A stretch of DNA of 61,157 bases from an uncultured Collinsella sp. (GTDB lineage: Bacteria; Actinomycetota; Coriobacteriia; Coriobacteriales; Coriobacteriaceae): the NCBI GenBank assembly GCA_934643145.1, contig CAKUBM010000013.1, positions 1-61,157 on the forward strand, written 5' to 3'. Shown here in pieces: positions 1 to 10,515 of the stretch. The translations under genes and the position numbers were made by a program. Within the stretch, counting starts at the first letter, position 1. Each line of letters begins with the position of its first letter. A model generated the notes under the pieces. The model ran no database searches, had not been told where the DNA came from, and saw only the letters and a program-made list of their open reading frames with translations.

Positions 1-2
1 TC

Positions 3-236
3 GTGCAGTCCTTCCCCTCGAGGGAGTCGATGCTGCGCCTGACGTGCGCGAGCCTCATGGAGACCGAGGGGCAGTGGAGCCAGCAGCGCGTGTTCTCCGA
101 GGCCTCGGCCGCCGAGGGCTTCGCCGAGCCCGCGGACAGGCCGGCGCCGACGGAGGGAAGGCGCCGCGCGCTCGGGCGGCGCGCCAGGGAGATCGTGGAC
201 GAGATAGTCGAGAAGCACGGCCTAAAGAAGGAGTAA
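3..236 (+). CDS. IS256/Mutator-family transposase, C-terminal fragment (cut by window edge)
   Basis: Only the last 77 or so codons are in the window and the reading frame is open to the left edge. The segment FPSRESMLRLTCASLMETE followed by W-x-x-x-R-V-F is typical of the C-terminal helical end of IS256-type DDE transposases, where a conserved Pro-x-x-x-Ser-x-x-R-L run precedes a Glu-Trp-Arg/Gln tail. The catalytic DDE residues lie outside the window. A terminal-repeat-like sequence follows about 30 bp after the stop, so this is the right end of an insertion element. Whether the full transposase is intact cannot be told. Confidence 0.75.
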   Translation: MQSFPSRESMLRLTCASLMETEGQWSQQRVFSEASAAEGFAEPADRPAPTEGRRRALGRRAREIVDEIVEKHGLKKE

Positions 237-262
237 CATCGGGATTTGCAGCGACGGACCTC

Positions 263-297
263 AGGACGCTCTTACACCACGTCTGCGCGCGCGACCC
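263..297. mobile_element. Probable right terminal inverted repeat of the IS256-type element
   Basis: Downstream of the transposase stop, the sequence around CTTACACCAC followed by a GCGC-rich run and GACCC resembles the ends of IS256/Mutator elements, which usually carry TTACACCA close to the tip. The left end lies outside the window, so the repeat cannot be matched and the exact boundary is uncertain. Confidence 0.5.
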
Positions 298-446
298 GTA
301 TAGAGGCCACAACGTGGTCATTTGAGGCGGTTTTGGCTGCTACTAAAAAGGTGACAGTACTCATATTTGACCTTTTTTTGACCACAGGGTTCAGGAGGGG
401 CTGTCAATCGGGCCTCCAGGGGAGGGGATTTGAGTGCTACGGATGT

Positions 447-482
447 AAAACGGGGGCGCAGGTTATCCTGCGCCCCCGTTTT
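447..482 (-). terminator. Terminator of the ABC exporter operon
   Basis: A perfect stem (AAAACGGGGGCGCAGG, loop TTAT, then its complement ending in CCCCCGTTTT) lies about 30 bp past the stop of the minus-strand exporter gene. A and T runs flank the stem on both sides, so it could work in both directions. The remaining bases between the insertion element and this hairpin (about 300-446) show no gene. Confidence 0.8.
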
Positions 483-512
483 CTGGGCGTTGCGGTTGTT
501 TGCCGCTGGTTT

Positions 513-2369
513 TTACGCCGCCTCGTCGAACTGCGAGTTGTACAGGTCGGCGTAGAAGCCGCCCTGGGCGAGCAACTCGTCGTGCGTGCCCTTCTCGACG
601 ATATCGCCGTCGCGAATCACCAGGATCACGTCGGCGTTGCGGATCGTGGACAGGCGGTGCGCGATGACAAAGCTCGTGCGGCCCTGCATCAGCGCATCCA
701 TGGCGCGCTGGATAAGCTCCTCGGTGCGGGTATCCACGTTGGAGGTCGCCTCGTCCAGAATCAGCGCCGGACGGTCGGCCAAAATGGCGCGGGCGATGGT
801 CACGAGCTGGCGCTGGCCCTGCGAAAGGTTGGTGCCCTCCTCGTTGATCATGAAGTCATACCCACCGGCAAGCGTATGAATGAAGTGGTCGCAGCGGGCG
901 GCGCGTGCAGCGGCCTCGACTTCGGCGTCGGTCGCATCGGGGCGTCCGTAGCGGATGTTCTCGCGGATCGTGCCGTTGAACAGCCAGGTATCCTGCAGCA
1001 CCATGGCGAACTCGCCGCGCAGCGCCGCGCGGTCCCAGTCGCGCACATCGATGCCCTCGACGCGCAGTGAGCCGCCGTCCACATCGTAGAAGCGCTGCAG
1101 CAGCTTGATGAGCGTGGTCTTGCCGGCACCGGTGGGACCGACGATGGCAATGGTCTGGCCGGGCTGCGCCTCGCAGCTAAAGTCGTGGATGATGGTCTTG
1201 TCGGGCGTGTAGCCGAACTTGACGTGGTCGAACTCCACGTGACCAGGGCGCGCCTCGGGAATCTGCGCGTCGGCCTTCTGCTCCTCCTCGGGGGCAGCCA
1301 AGAACTCAAACACGCGCTCGGTGGCGGCGGCCATCGACTGCATCGTGTTGCTCACGTTGCCCAGCTGCTGCACCGGCTGCGTAAAGTTGCGCACGTACTG
1401 GATGAAGCTCTGAATATCGCCGGGCGTGGCGTTACCGGTCAGCGCGAGCTGCGCGCCCACCACGACAACGCCCACATAGCCCATGTTGCCCACCAGGCTC
1501 ATGAGCGGCATCATCAGGCCCGACAGGAACTGCGAGCGCCAACCGCTAATAAACAGGCGGTCGTTTTGGCGGTCGAACTCCTCGATCGAGGCCTCGGCGC
1601 GGTCGAACACCTGGATGACGTTCTGACCGGCAAAATCCTCCTCGATAATGCCGTTGACGGTACCCAGGACCTGCTGCTGCTCGCGGAAGTACGGCTGCGA
1701 GAAGTGAATCATTACGGCCAGGATAATCGCGGCGGCCGGCAGCGTGAGCACGGTGACGCCGGTGAGCGGCAGGCTGATCGACAGCATCATGACGAGCACG
1801 CCGATAATCTGCGTGACGGACGTAATGAGCTGCGTCACGCTCTGGTTGAGCGACTGGCCGAGCGTGTCGACGTCGTTGGTGATGCGGCTGAGCACGTCGC
1901 CCTTGCTGTGACCGTTGAAATAACTCATCGGCACGACAGCGATCTTGGCGGCGATCTCCTTGCGCATGCGGTAGCAGATCTTTTGCGTGACGCCGGTCAT
2001 GAGCCAGCCCTGGATCAGGCTGCAGGCAGAGCTCGCCAGATACAGGCAGAGCAAAAAGCCGAGCGTCTTGGCGATCCAATCAAAGTCGACATCGCCGGTG
2101 CCGTTGACCTTGGCGACCAGGCCCTCGAACAGCTTGGTCGTAACCTGGCCGAGCACCTTGGGTCCCACAATGTTAAAGATGACCGAGCACACGGCGAAGG
2201 CGACGGCGGCGAACACGGCAATCTTGTGCTGCCCGATATAGCCGAGCAGCTGCTTTATGGTGCCCTTAAAGTCCTTGGCCTTCTCGCCGCGGCCCATGCC
2301 GCCCATGCGGCCCATGGGCCCACGCTGACGGGTGGGTTTGGGAATCTGAGTCTTGGTCTCGTCTGCCAT
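513..2369 (-). CDS. ABC exporter half-transporter, canonical ATP site (permease-ATPase fusion)
   Basis: A 618-residue half-transporter with an N-terminal six-helix exporter domain (about residues 50-340) and a C-terminal ATPase domain. Walker A is GPTGAGKTT, the signature is LSQGQRQ and Walker B is ALILDEATSNVD with the catalytic glutamate present. The start chosen (MADETKTQ) overlaps the stop of the upstream half-transporter by one base (TAATG), which implies translational coupling. The N-terminus carries a Gly/Met/Arg-rich stretch before the first helix. Together with its partner it should form a heterodimeric efflux pump of the LmrCD/TM287-288 kind. The substrate is unknown; drug or peptide export is the usual role. 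Confidence 0.9.
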   Translation of the reverse strand: MADETKTQIPKPTRQRGPMGRMGGMGRGEKAKDFKGTIKQLLGYIGQHKIAVFAAVAFAVCSVIFNIVGPKVLGQVTTKLFEGLVAKVNGTGDVDFDWIAKTLGFLLCLYLASSACSLIQGWLMTGVTQKICYRMRKEIAAKIAVVPMSYFNGHSKGDVLSRITNDVDTLGQSLNQSVTQLITSVTQIIGVLVMMLSISLPLTGVTVLTLPAAAIILAVMIHFSQPYFREQQQVLGTVNGIIEEDFAGQNVIQVFDRAEASIEEFDRQNDRLFISGWRSQFLSGLMMPLMSLVGNMGYVGVVVVGAQLALTGNATPGDIQSFIQYVRNFTQPVQQLGNVSNTMQSMAAATERVFEFLAAPEEEQKADAQIPEARPGHVEFDHVKFGYTPDKTIIHDFSCEAQPGQTIAIVGPTGAGKTTLIKLLQRFYDVDGGSLRVEGIDVRDWDRAALRGEFAMVLQDTWLFNGTIRENIRYGRPDATDAEVEAAARAARCDHFIHTLAGGYDFMINEEGTNLSQGQRQLVTIARAILADRPALILDEATSNVDTRTEELIQRAMDALMQGRTSFVIAHRLSTIRNADVILVIRDGDIVEKGTHDELLAQGGFYADLYNSQFDEAA

Positions 2370-4732
2370 TAGCGCTCGCCTCCTTCCATAACGGCTGCAA
2401 TCTCTTCTTGGGTAAGCCCCAGCTCCTCGGCAGAAAGCTGCGACTGCGCGATCTCCAGATACGCCGGGCAACCATGCAGCAGCTCCTCGTGCGTGCCGGT
2501 GCCCACCACGTGGCCGTCGTCGAGCACGATGATCTGGTCGGCGTGCATGATGGTCGCGATGCGCTGGGCCACGACCACGAGTGCGGCGTCGGTGACGTTT
2601 TTGGCGAGCTCCTCGCGCAGGCGCGCGTCGGTCTTGTAGTCGAGCGCGCTAAACGAATCGTCGAATACCACGACCTCGGGCTTTTTGGCCAAAGCGCGGG
2701 CGATGGCCAAGCGCTGGCGCTGGCCGCCCGAAACATTGGAGCCGCCCTGGCTGATGGGGGAGTCGTAGCCGCCCTCGCGCTCGGCGATAAAGTCCTCGGC
2801 CTGGGCGATGCGCGCGGCCTCGTGCATATCCTTGTCGCTCACTATGTCGCCGGCAAACTTGAGGTTGCTCTCGACGGTGCCCGAGAACAGGCGGCCCTGC
2901 TGCGGAATATAGCCAATGCGGCGACGCAGCTCGGAGAGGGTCATGTCGCGCACGTCGACGCCGTCGAGCGAAATGCTGCCGCCCGTGACGTCGTACAGGC
3001 GCGGGATCAGCTGCACGAGCGTGGACTTGCCGGAGCCCGTGGAGCCGATGATGCCGAGCATCTGACCGGCGTGCGTGGTGAAGTTCACGCCGCTGATCAC
3101 ATCGGCGCGGGCATCGGGGTACTGGAAGCTCACGTCGCGGAAGCACAGCTCGCCGCGCGGCGCGCTGGCTGCGGGCAGCTTGGGCGAGACGGGGTCGTTG
3201 ATGCTGGTGGGGCAGGTGATGACTTCCTCCACGCGCTCGGCGGCAACCTCGGCGCGGGGCAGAATGACCGATACCATGGTGAGGATCATAAACGCCATGA
3301 CGATCTGCATGGTGTAGGAGATAAACGCCATCATGTTGCCAACCTGCATCACGCCGTCGGACACGCCTTGCGCGCCAAACCAGACAATGAGCACGGTGAC
3401 GCAGTTCATGACGAGCATCATGAGCGGCATCATAAAGCTCATGGCTCGGTTGGTGTAGAGCTGCGTGGTCATCAGGTCGAGCGATGCCGCATCAAAACGC
3501 TCGAGTTCATGCTCCTCGCGGTTGAACGAGCGGATGGGCATAAGGCCGTCGAGCAGCTCGCGGGCGGTAAGGTTCACGCGGTCCACAAAGCTCTGCATCT
3601 TTTTGAACTTGGGCATGGTAAGACCCATGAGCACGCCGACGACGGCCGACACCGCGATGATGGCCACGGCGATGGTCCACTCCAGGCCGGTGTGGTTGGC
3701 CAGGACGCGCATAACGGCGACGACGCCCATTACAGGGGCCATAAGGCACATGCGGATAAACAGGGTCGCGGCCATCTGGATCTGCTGAATATCGTTGGTG
3801 CAGCGGGTGATGAGCGAGGCCTGACTAAACTTGCCCACCTCGGCAGGCGAGAAGTGCATGACCTTGTTGAAGGTCTCGCGGCGCAGGTCGCGGGCGATGG
3901 AGCAGGCGGTGCGCGATGCCACGGCGCCGGTCAGGATGGTGGCGACGAGCGACACCAGGCACAGGCCGAACATCGTGGTCGCCATGTGGCTCAGGTAGGC
4001 ATTTTGCACGTCGGCGGGGTCGATGCCCTGCGCCTTGTACTCGTCCTGCACGTAGGTCACGGCGCGCTGGGTGACGATGGAGCCCGACATGGAGCCCATT
4101 TTGTCGGCCATCTCGTTGGCGCCGTCGACAAGCTTGCTCTGGTCGATCAGGCCGCCCTCGACGCCCAGACGCAAGCTTGCCATGGTGATCTTGCCACCGT
4201 CGGCGTCAATCTGCGCCTGCATTTCCTGTGCGGCTGCGGCCTTCTGCTGCATCTCGGCGAGCTGCTCGGGCGTCATGGCCGCCATCTGCTCGGGGGTGGG
4301 CATGGACTGCTGGGCGCCGTCGCCGGTGTCGCTCGTGCCGGTCATGTCGTCCATGGAATCGGGGTCGATACCCTGGTTGAGGGACAGAACGACGGTCTCG
4401 GGCAGGCTCATGATGTTGGCAAGCTTGCTGCCGTCAGCGCGCTCGTCCTCGGTGCCCTGGTACGTGCGAATGCCATTCTGGTCGGCCTTGCCAAACGCGG
4501 CCTCCACCGTTTTGGCGTCCTTGGCGCTCATAAAGAGCTCAAGGTCGTCGAGCGCGTCGGCGCGGATGGTGTCGGGCACGGGCGAAGCGATGCCTCCCTG
4601 CTGCACACCCACGTCGACGATGTCGCTCATATACGTGGGTAGCGCCAGGTCGGCGTTACAGCTGATCACGATGAGCACGATAGCCGCAAGCAGTGCCAGC
4701 ACATGCCTCTTAAAGAGCTTGAGAATCCTCAC
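2369..4732 (-). CDS. ABC exporter half-transporter, degenerate ATP site, large extracellular insert
   Basis: A 787-residue partner of the downstream half-transporter. The first helix (about residues 8-30) is followed by roughly 200 polar residues rich in Gln, Met and Ala before the next helix, far longer than the usual exporter loop. The ATPase domain has Walker A GSTGSGKST and signature VSGGQRQ, but Walker B reads VVVFDDSFSALD, with Asp where the catalytic Glu normally sits. That substitution marks the degenerate-site subunit of heterodimeric exporters. Its start codon overlaps the stop of the MarR gene by four bases (ATGA), so regulator and pump form one operon. Confidence 0.9.
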   Translation of the reverse strand: MRILKLFKRHVLALLAAIVLIVISCNADLALPTYMSDIVDVGVQQGGIASPVPDTIRADALDDLELFMSAKDAKTVEAAFGKADQNGIRTYQGTEDERADGSKLANIMSLPETVVLSLNQGIDPDSMDDMTGTSDTGDGAQQSMPTPEQMAAMTPEQLAEMQQKAAAAQEMQAQIDADGGKITMASLRLGVEGGLIDQSKLVDGANEMADKMGSMSGSIVTQRAVTYVQDEYKAQGIDPADVQNAYLSHMATTMFGLCLVSLVATILTGAVASRTACSIARDLRRETFNKVMHFSPAEVGKFSQASLITRCTNDIQQIQMAATLFIRMCLMAPVMGVVAVMRVLANHTGLEWTIAVAIIAVSAVVGVLMGLTMPKFKKMQSFVDRVNLTARELLDGLMPIRSFNREEHELERFDAASLDLMTTQLYTNRAMSFMMPLMMLVMNCVTVLIVWFGAQGVSDGVMQVGNMMAFISYTMQIVMAFMILTMVSVILPRAEVAAERVEEVITCPTSINDPVSPKLPAASAPRGELCFRDVSFQYPDARADVISGVNFTTHAGQMLGIIGSTGSGKSTLVQLIPRLYDVTGGSISLDGVDVRDMTLSELRRRIGYIPQQGRLFSGTVESNLKFAGDIVSDKDMHEAARIAQAEDFIAEREGGYDSPISQGGSNVSGGQRQRLAIARALAKKPEVVVFDDSFSALDYKTDARLREELAKNVTDAALVVVAQRIATIMHADQIIVLDDGHVVGTGTHEELLHGCPAYLEIAQSQLSAEELGLTQEEIAAVMEGGER

Positions 4733-5178
4733 TCGGCATCTCTCCTTTCTTGGTTGTGGTCAATGATCTGATTGGTGCGTCGAAGCAGGCGCACCAACTC
4801 GTTGGTATCTGCTTCGCCGAGCTGCTCGAGGAATGCCGCAGCGCGGTCCTCAAACTCCCGACGCTTGATTTCAAGGTCTTGACGACCCTTGTCGGTCACG
4901 GTCACATGTACGCGACGGCGGTCGGTCTTTGAGTGCTCGCGTTCGACCCAACCCTTGGCCTCGAGGGCGCGCAGGATATTGGCGATGCGGGCGCTCGAGA
5001 CCCATGCCTTGTCGGCAAGTTCGCTCGGCGTGAGCGAGCCGCCGGCGAGCAAAAGGGCGCGCATAACGGCCATCTCGCCGCTCAAAGCCTGGTCCGTAAA
5101 GCGCGAAACGCGCTGGTGCAGGCTGCCAAACTCGAGAAAGAGCTGGCGTCCAAGCTCGTGGAAATCGGTACCTTCCAC
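4729..5178 (-). CDS. MarR-family transcriptional regulator
   Basis: A 149-residue winged-helix protein. The central segment (LTPSELADKAWVSSARIANILRALE) matches the MarR recognition helix region and is followed by the wing DRRRVHVTVTDKG, which carries the conserved D-R-R. It is the first gene of the exporter operon and overlaps the next gene by four bases, so it most likely represses the pump and itself until a ligand binds. A dyad-symmetric site (ACCATTTTTGGT) about 20 bp upstream of the start is a plausible operator. The ligand cannot be deduced. Confidence 0.9.
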   Translation of the reverse strand: MEGTDFHELGRQLFLEFGSLHQRVSRFTDQALSGEMAVMRALLLAGGSLTPSELADKAWVSSARIANILRALEAKGWVEREHSKTDRRRVHVTVTDKGRQDLEIKRREFEDRAAAFLEQLGEADTNELVRLLRRTNQIIDHNQERRDAE

Positions 5179-5199
5179 TGAAAACCCCTAACACTAGAA

Positions 5200-5211
5200 A
5201 CCATTTTTGGT
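5200..5211. promoter_or_regulatory. Candidate MarR operator
   Basis: ACCA-N4-TGGT dyad in the A/T-rich stretch just upstream of the MarR start. MarR proteins commonly bind short palindromes in their own promoter. The assignment rests on position and symmetry only. Confidence 0.4.
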
Positions 5212-5244
5212 GAAAGATGATACCCCTATACGTGCGCCATAATC

Positions 5245-5278
5245 GATAGATTTCTAGGCATGTCCCAAAAATCTACCG
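5245..5278. repeat. Dispersed palindromic element, copy 1 (AGATTT...AAATCT type)
   Basis: An imperfect palindrome built on AGATTTCTAGGCATG and TCCCAAAAATCT. The same element, inverted and with a longer stem, follows the aspartokinase gene at 26915-26957. Here it sits in the divergent MarR/SDR intergenic region. The rest of that 287-bp region holds A/T-rich promoter-like sequence but no gene. Confidence 0.6.
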
Positions 5279-5465
5279 GAGGCTGTGCGATATAAAGGTC
5301 GTATAAACAATTCAAATTTTTCAATTACTGAAACGTTCCAAAGAACTATGATGCACGCGGTTAGGCGAGGGGTTGTCACCACCATGACGACTGGGACTCA
5401 TTTATCGCCACGTGCGATGCTCCAACTTCCCGCAAGGAGACACCAAAATAAAGGGGGTTGGAGTC

Positions 5466-6215
5466 ATGGCATTTGACTTCACGGGTAAAACCGCGATCGT
5501 TACCGGCGGCACTCAGGGCATTGGCCTCGAGATCGCCAAGGGTATCGTGGAGGGCGGCGGACACGTCGCGCTCATCGCAAGGAACGCCGCTAAGGGCGAG
5601 GCCGCAGTGGCCGAACTCGGCGAGGGCAACAAGTTCTATCAGCTCGATGTCGCCGATGCACCCAAGGCGCGCGAGACTGTCGAGCAGATTTTCGCCGATC
5701 TGCCTCAGACCAACATTCTGATCAACTGCGCCGGCGTCATCAGCACCAAGAAGTTCGACGAGATCGACGACACCGAGTGGCGCCGCACCATCGACATCAA
5801 TCTCAACGGTACCTTTACCATGATGAACGCCGTGTACCCGCACTTTAAGGCGGCCCATGCCGGCACCATCGTCAACGTGAGCTCCGTGGCCGGCAAGATC
5901 GGCGGCGGGCTGCTCGGCACCGCGGCCTACGCCAGCTCCAAGGCCGGCGTCAACGGCCTGACCAAGGCAGTTGCCAAGGAGGGCGGCAAGTTCGGCATCC
6001 GCTGCAACGCCGTGTGCCCGTCGCTCACGCTCACCGATATGACCTCGATTCTTTCTGACGAGAACTCCCAGCGCATCATCAACGGTATCCCTCTGGGCCG
6101 CGCCGCCCAGGCAAGCGAGCCGGCGCAGATGGTGCTGTTCTTCGCTTCCGACCTCGCCAGCTTCGTGAACGGCGAGATCGGCGACTGCGATGGCGGTATC
6201 GTCCTGGACGGGTAA
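5466..6215 (+). CDS. Short-chain dehydrogenase/reductase (SDR), possibly sugar-acid oxidoreductase
   Basis: A 249-residue classical SDR. The cofactor motif TGGTQGIG is at residues 13-20, NCAG near 86-89, and the catalytic Ser plus Y-A-S-S-K near residues 155-160. The C-terminal DGGIVLDG end is complete. The start follows a purine-rich ribosome site (GGGGGTTGGAG). The next gene is a KdgT-type permease for 2-keto-3-deoxygluconate-like sugar acids, so a KduD-like ketone reductase role in uronate or sugar-acid metabolism is a reasonable inference. A FabG-like function cannot be excluded from sequence alone. Confidence 0.85.
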   Translation: MAFDFTGKTAIVTGGTQGIGLEIAKGIVEGGGHVALIARNAAKGEAAVAELGEGNKFYQLDVADAPKARETVEQIFADLPQTNILINCAGVISTKKFDEIDDTEWRRTIDINLNGTFTMMNAVYPHFKAAHAGTIVNVSSVAGKIGGGLLGTAAYASSKAGVNGLTKAVAKEGGKFGIRCNAVCPSLTLTDMTSILSDENSQRIINGIPLGRAAQASEPAQMVLFFASDLASFVNGEIGDCDGGIVLDG

Positions 6216-6234
6216 TACCCCGCGGCAATAGTTC

Positions 6235-6274
6235 GGCGACGGCCCCTGCGACTCGGGACCGTCGCCTTCTTTCT
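6235..6274 (+). terminator. Terminator or attenuator between SDR and permease genes
   Basis: The stem GGCGACGGCCC pairs with GGGACCGTCGCC and is followed by TTCTTTCT. It lies between the SDR stop and the permease start, so it may reduce read-through into the permease. Confidence 0.65.
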
Positions 6275-6323
6275 GATGTAGCCGCGTGCGACAACAACCC
6301 GCACGCATCAAAAGGAGATATAT

Positions 6324-7295
6324 ATGAGTGAATCAACCGCGGTGGAGGCGCCGGCGGCCAAGGAGCCGTTCTTTAAGATGTCCTCCATCCCGGGTGCCAA
6401 TATTCTGGTGCCGCTTTTGTTGGGCTGCCTGCTCAACACGCTATTCCCCGACCTGTTCAAGACGCTCGGTAGTTTTACGCTCGGCATGACGCAGCAGGGT
6501 GCAAGCCCGCTCGTGGGTGCCTTCTTGCTCATCGTCGGCACGACGATTTCGTTTAAGAGCGCCCCCGCCGCTGCTGCCCGCGGTGCCATCATCATCGCCA
6601 TTAAACAGATCGTGGTCATCGCCGTGTCGCTGCTCATTCTCTATGTGTTCAACGACAACCTGTTTGGCATCTCGGCTATGGTGATGCTGGCTGCCTGCAC
6701 GGGTGCCAACAACGCCATGTACGCTGGCCTGATGGGCACCATGGGCAACGAGGCCGAGCGCGGCGCCGTTGCCATTACCACGCTGGTCGTCGGTCCTCCG
6801 GTCACGATGATCGTGCTCGGCGCTGCCGGCCAGGCTCCCATCGGCTGGTCGCTTGTGGGCGCCATCCTGCCGATCGTCGTTGGCATTATCCTGGGCAACC
6901 TGTTCCCCAGCTTTAAAAAGATGATGGCCCCGGCGCTGTCCGCCATCATCGTGCTCGTCTTCTTTGCCATGGGTTCGACCATGACTTTTGGCCAGCTCAT
7001 CAACGGCGGTCTTCCCGGCATTTTGCTTGGTGTGATCTGCTCGGTGGTCTTTGCTATCCCCACTATTGCGGTCGATAAGCTTACCGGCGGCACGGGTGTC
7101 GCAGGTGCGGCAATCTCGAGCTGCGCCGGCGCCAATGTTGCCACGCCTGCCGCCATGGCAAGCGTCAACGAGGCTATGTACGGCGGCGCGGTGCTCGCGA
7201 CGGCGACGGCACAGGTTGCTGCCTGCGCTATCGTGACGGCCATCCTCACCCCGCTGGTAACCAGCTGGTGCTACAAGCATTTTGAGGGCAAGTAG
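6324..7295 (+). CDS. kdgT: KdgT-type 2-keto-3-deoxygluconate permease family
   Basis: A 323-residue integral membrane protein with about ten hydrophobic segments. It begins, after a short polar N-terminus, with IPGANILVPLLLGCLLNT, the typical start of the KdgT family (proton-coupled uptake of 2-keto-3-deoxygluconate). Internal features such as GANNAMYAGLMG and the second half SSCAGANVATPAA also fit that family, whose halves look like an inverted duplication. The ribosome site AAGGAG is about 8 bases before the start. It is paired with an SDR gene upstream, consistent with a small sugar-acid use operon. The family call is firm; the exact substrate is inferred. Confidence 0.85.
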   Translation: MSESTAVEAPAAKEPFFKMSSIPGANILVPLLLGCLLNTLFPDLFKTLGSFTLGMTQQGASPLVGAFLLIVGTTISFKSAPAAAARGAIIIAIKQIVVIAVSLLILYVFNDNLFGISAMVMLAACTGANNAMYAGLMGTMGNEAERGAVAITTLVVGPPVTMIVLGAAGQAPIGWSLVGAILPIVVGIILGNLFPSFKKMMAPALSAIIVLVFFAMGSTMTFGQLINGGLPGILLGVICSVVFAIPTIAVDKLTGGTGVAGAAISSCAGANVATPAAMASVNEAMYGGAVLATATAQVAACAIVTAILTPLVTSWCYKHFEGK

Positions 7296-7382
7296 AGCAG
7301 CAAAAAAGCCGCGACCGACAAGGCTGCCGCTGCCGCGTAACGCCACGCGCGACAACTCAACGCTCGCAACAAGCCAACGCTT

Positions 7383-7421
7383 CAGGGCGGTCACGGGGGA
7401 TATTCCTTCGTGGCCGCCCTG
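7383..7421 (+). terminator. Hairpin downstream of kdgT
   Basis: CAGGGCGG and CCGCCCTG arms enclose a second pairing TCACG/CGTGG. There is no T-run, so it may be a weak or Rho-assisted terminator. Confidence 0.5.
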
Positions 7422-7557
7422 CTGTCGCCAGAGTCTCTGAGTCACTTTACCCTGCTAAAGCTGGCATAACAGCTAGAGCGACAGGCGTATAAAGGCAAGG
7501 GGAAATATCAGACAATTCGGTGAACGGTATCTGCCCGCGCTCGCATTTCCTGCGGAT

Positions 7558-7601
7558 TTGTCAAAAACGCTCTTATGTTATAAAAAAAGAAACATATAAC
7601 A
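7558..7601 (+). promoter_or_regulatory. Candidate promoter/operator region of pflB
   Basis: Within the 519-bp gap before pflB there is an A/T-rich stretch with TTGTCA followed by TATAAA and an inverted repeat TGTTATA-N12-TATAACA (7576-7601). This suggests a regulated promoter. Spacing between the two hexamers is short (15 bp), so the assignment is tentative. No convincing gene was found in 7296-7814. Confidence 0.35.
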
Positions 7602-7814
7602 GCCCAGATGGAGAGGGTGGCTATGTTATCCTTCTCAGACGGGTGAAATCTTGGGTTTTGGGTTGCAGCGCCAAGGTGGACAAACGTTTTTCCCTGCACC
7701 AACGTGCGGTGAAGAACGGAAGAAGCCGGTCGTGCAAGTCGAACATTCAAGAATTCAATAAGCAGCGGTGTGAGAGAGCGCCGCATTACACGTAACTAGG
7801 AGCGTGGTTACACA

Positions 7815-9866
<2,052 letters not shown>

Positions 9867-9867
9867 C

Positions 9868-9951
9868 TATTGTTAGTGCTATACTAACAATAACGATTAC
9901 TGATTAGCGCGCCGGTTTCGGCCGGCGCCTATCAATCGAAGGAGACACATT
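9868..9951 (+). promoter_or_regulatory. Two hairpins between the split PFL genes
   Basis: The 85-bp gap holds a perfect stem TTGTTAGT-GCTAT-ACTAACAA just after the pflB stop and a GC-rich stem (GCGCCGG/CCGGCGC) near 9907-9929. A strong ribosome site AAGGAG follows before the small gene. They may stabilise or separate the two messages to set the ratio of the two subunits. Confidence 0.6.
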
Positions 9952-10203
9952 ATGAAGGTTTCTGAAGTTTCCGAGACTCAGGCCGATAACCTGGTCCACA
10001 TGCTCGACGCTTACGCCGAGAAGGGTGGCCACCACCTGAACATCAACGTCTTCAACCGTGAGACGCTGCTCGACGCTCAGGCTCACCCCGAGAAGTACCC
10101 GCAGCTGACCATTCGCGTTTCCGGCTACGCCGTGAACTTCCACACGCTCACCAAGGAGCAGCAGGACGAGGTCATTTCGCGTACCTTCCACAACAAGTTC
10201 TAA
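9952..10203 (+). CDS. grcA: Stand-alone glycyl-radical domain of pyruvate formate-lyase (GrcA-like)
   Basis: An 83-residue protein equal to the C-terminal domain of pyruvate formate-lyase. It contains [16 protein letters not shown] and the radical loop [12 protein letters not shown] with the radical glycine at G58, then SLTKEQQ-like and VISRTF-like sequence up to the natural C-terminus. E. coli YfiD/GrcA is a similar free-standing radical cofactor, but it is a spare part for a full-length enzyme. Here the neighbouring pflB has no radical domain of its own, so this protein is presumably an obligatory second subunit, activated by PflA. Confidence 0.93.
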   Translation: MKVSEVSETQADNLVHMLDAYAEKGGHHLNINVFNRETLLDAQAHPEKYPQLTIRVSGYAVNFHTLTKEQQDEVISRTFHNKF

Positions 10204-10231
10204 AGGGACTCAACTCCTGCAGGATTGCTGG

Positions 10232-10354
10232 GGCCGGATTTGGGTTATTTTCCAAAACGTCCTCGGATATGCGAGAAGCCCCCGCTGCGCACTACGTGCG
10301 GCGGGGGCTTCTCGCGTCCTGCGGGATGTTTTGGAAAATAACCCAAATCCGGCC
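10232..10354. repeat. Long nested inverted repeat 1
   Basis: Outer arms of 31 bp (10232-10262 and 10324-10354, one mismatch) enclose an inner stem GCGAGAAGCCCCCGC (10271-10285 with 10301-10315), itself closed by CGCAC-TAC-GTGCG. It follows the PFL gene pair and precedes the LacI gene. The inner stem resembles a terminator; the long outer arms are unusual. Confidence 0.85.
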
Positions 10355-10471
10355 AGGCGGGGTCCTTCGGAGTCACCCTTTAGGCGGAACTCACCTACTA
10401 TTTTTTGAATGTGCTGTTTACTTGGTTGGGCGGATGCCGTTTCCCGGCTGTTGTTGGGGTATGCTGGGGTC

Positions 10472-10489
10472 TGTGAAAACGAATGACAT
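10472..10489. promoter_or_regulatory. LacI-type operator in the lacI-family gene promoter
   Basis: TGTGAAAACGAATGACAT lies 27 bp upstream of the regulator start. It matches the two sites upstream of the GH32 gene (ATGAAAACGTTTGACA and ATGAAAACGATTGACA), which points to autoregulation. Confidence 0.6.
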
Positions 10490-10515
10490 GTGTTGCTGAT
10501 GGGGGAGAGCGGTTT

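Noticed and set aside
513..6311. Very long antisense frames opposite the ABC exporter genes and the SDR gene.
   Set aside because: High GC codon bias gives stop-free antisense frames. They lack ribosome sites and recognisable protein features. The same holds for antisense frames opposite pflB, thrC, lysC and other core genes.
7520..7795. A 91-codon open frame upstream of pflB.
   Set aside because: No ribosome site, unusual composition and overlap with promoter-like A/T-rich sequence. It is treated as untranslated leader.
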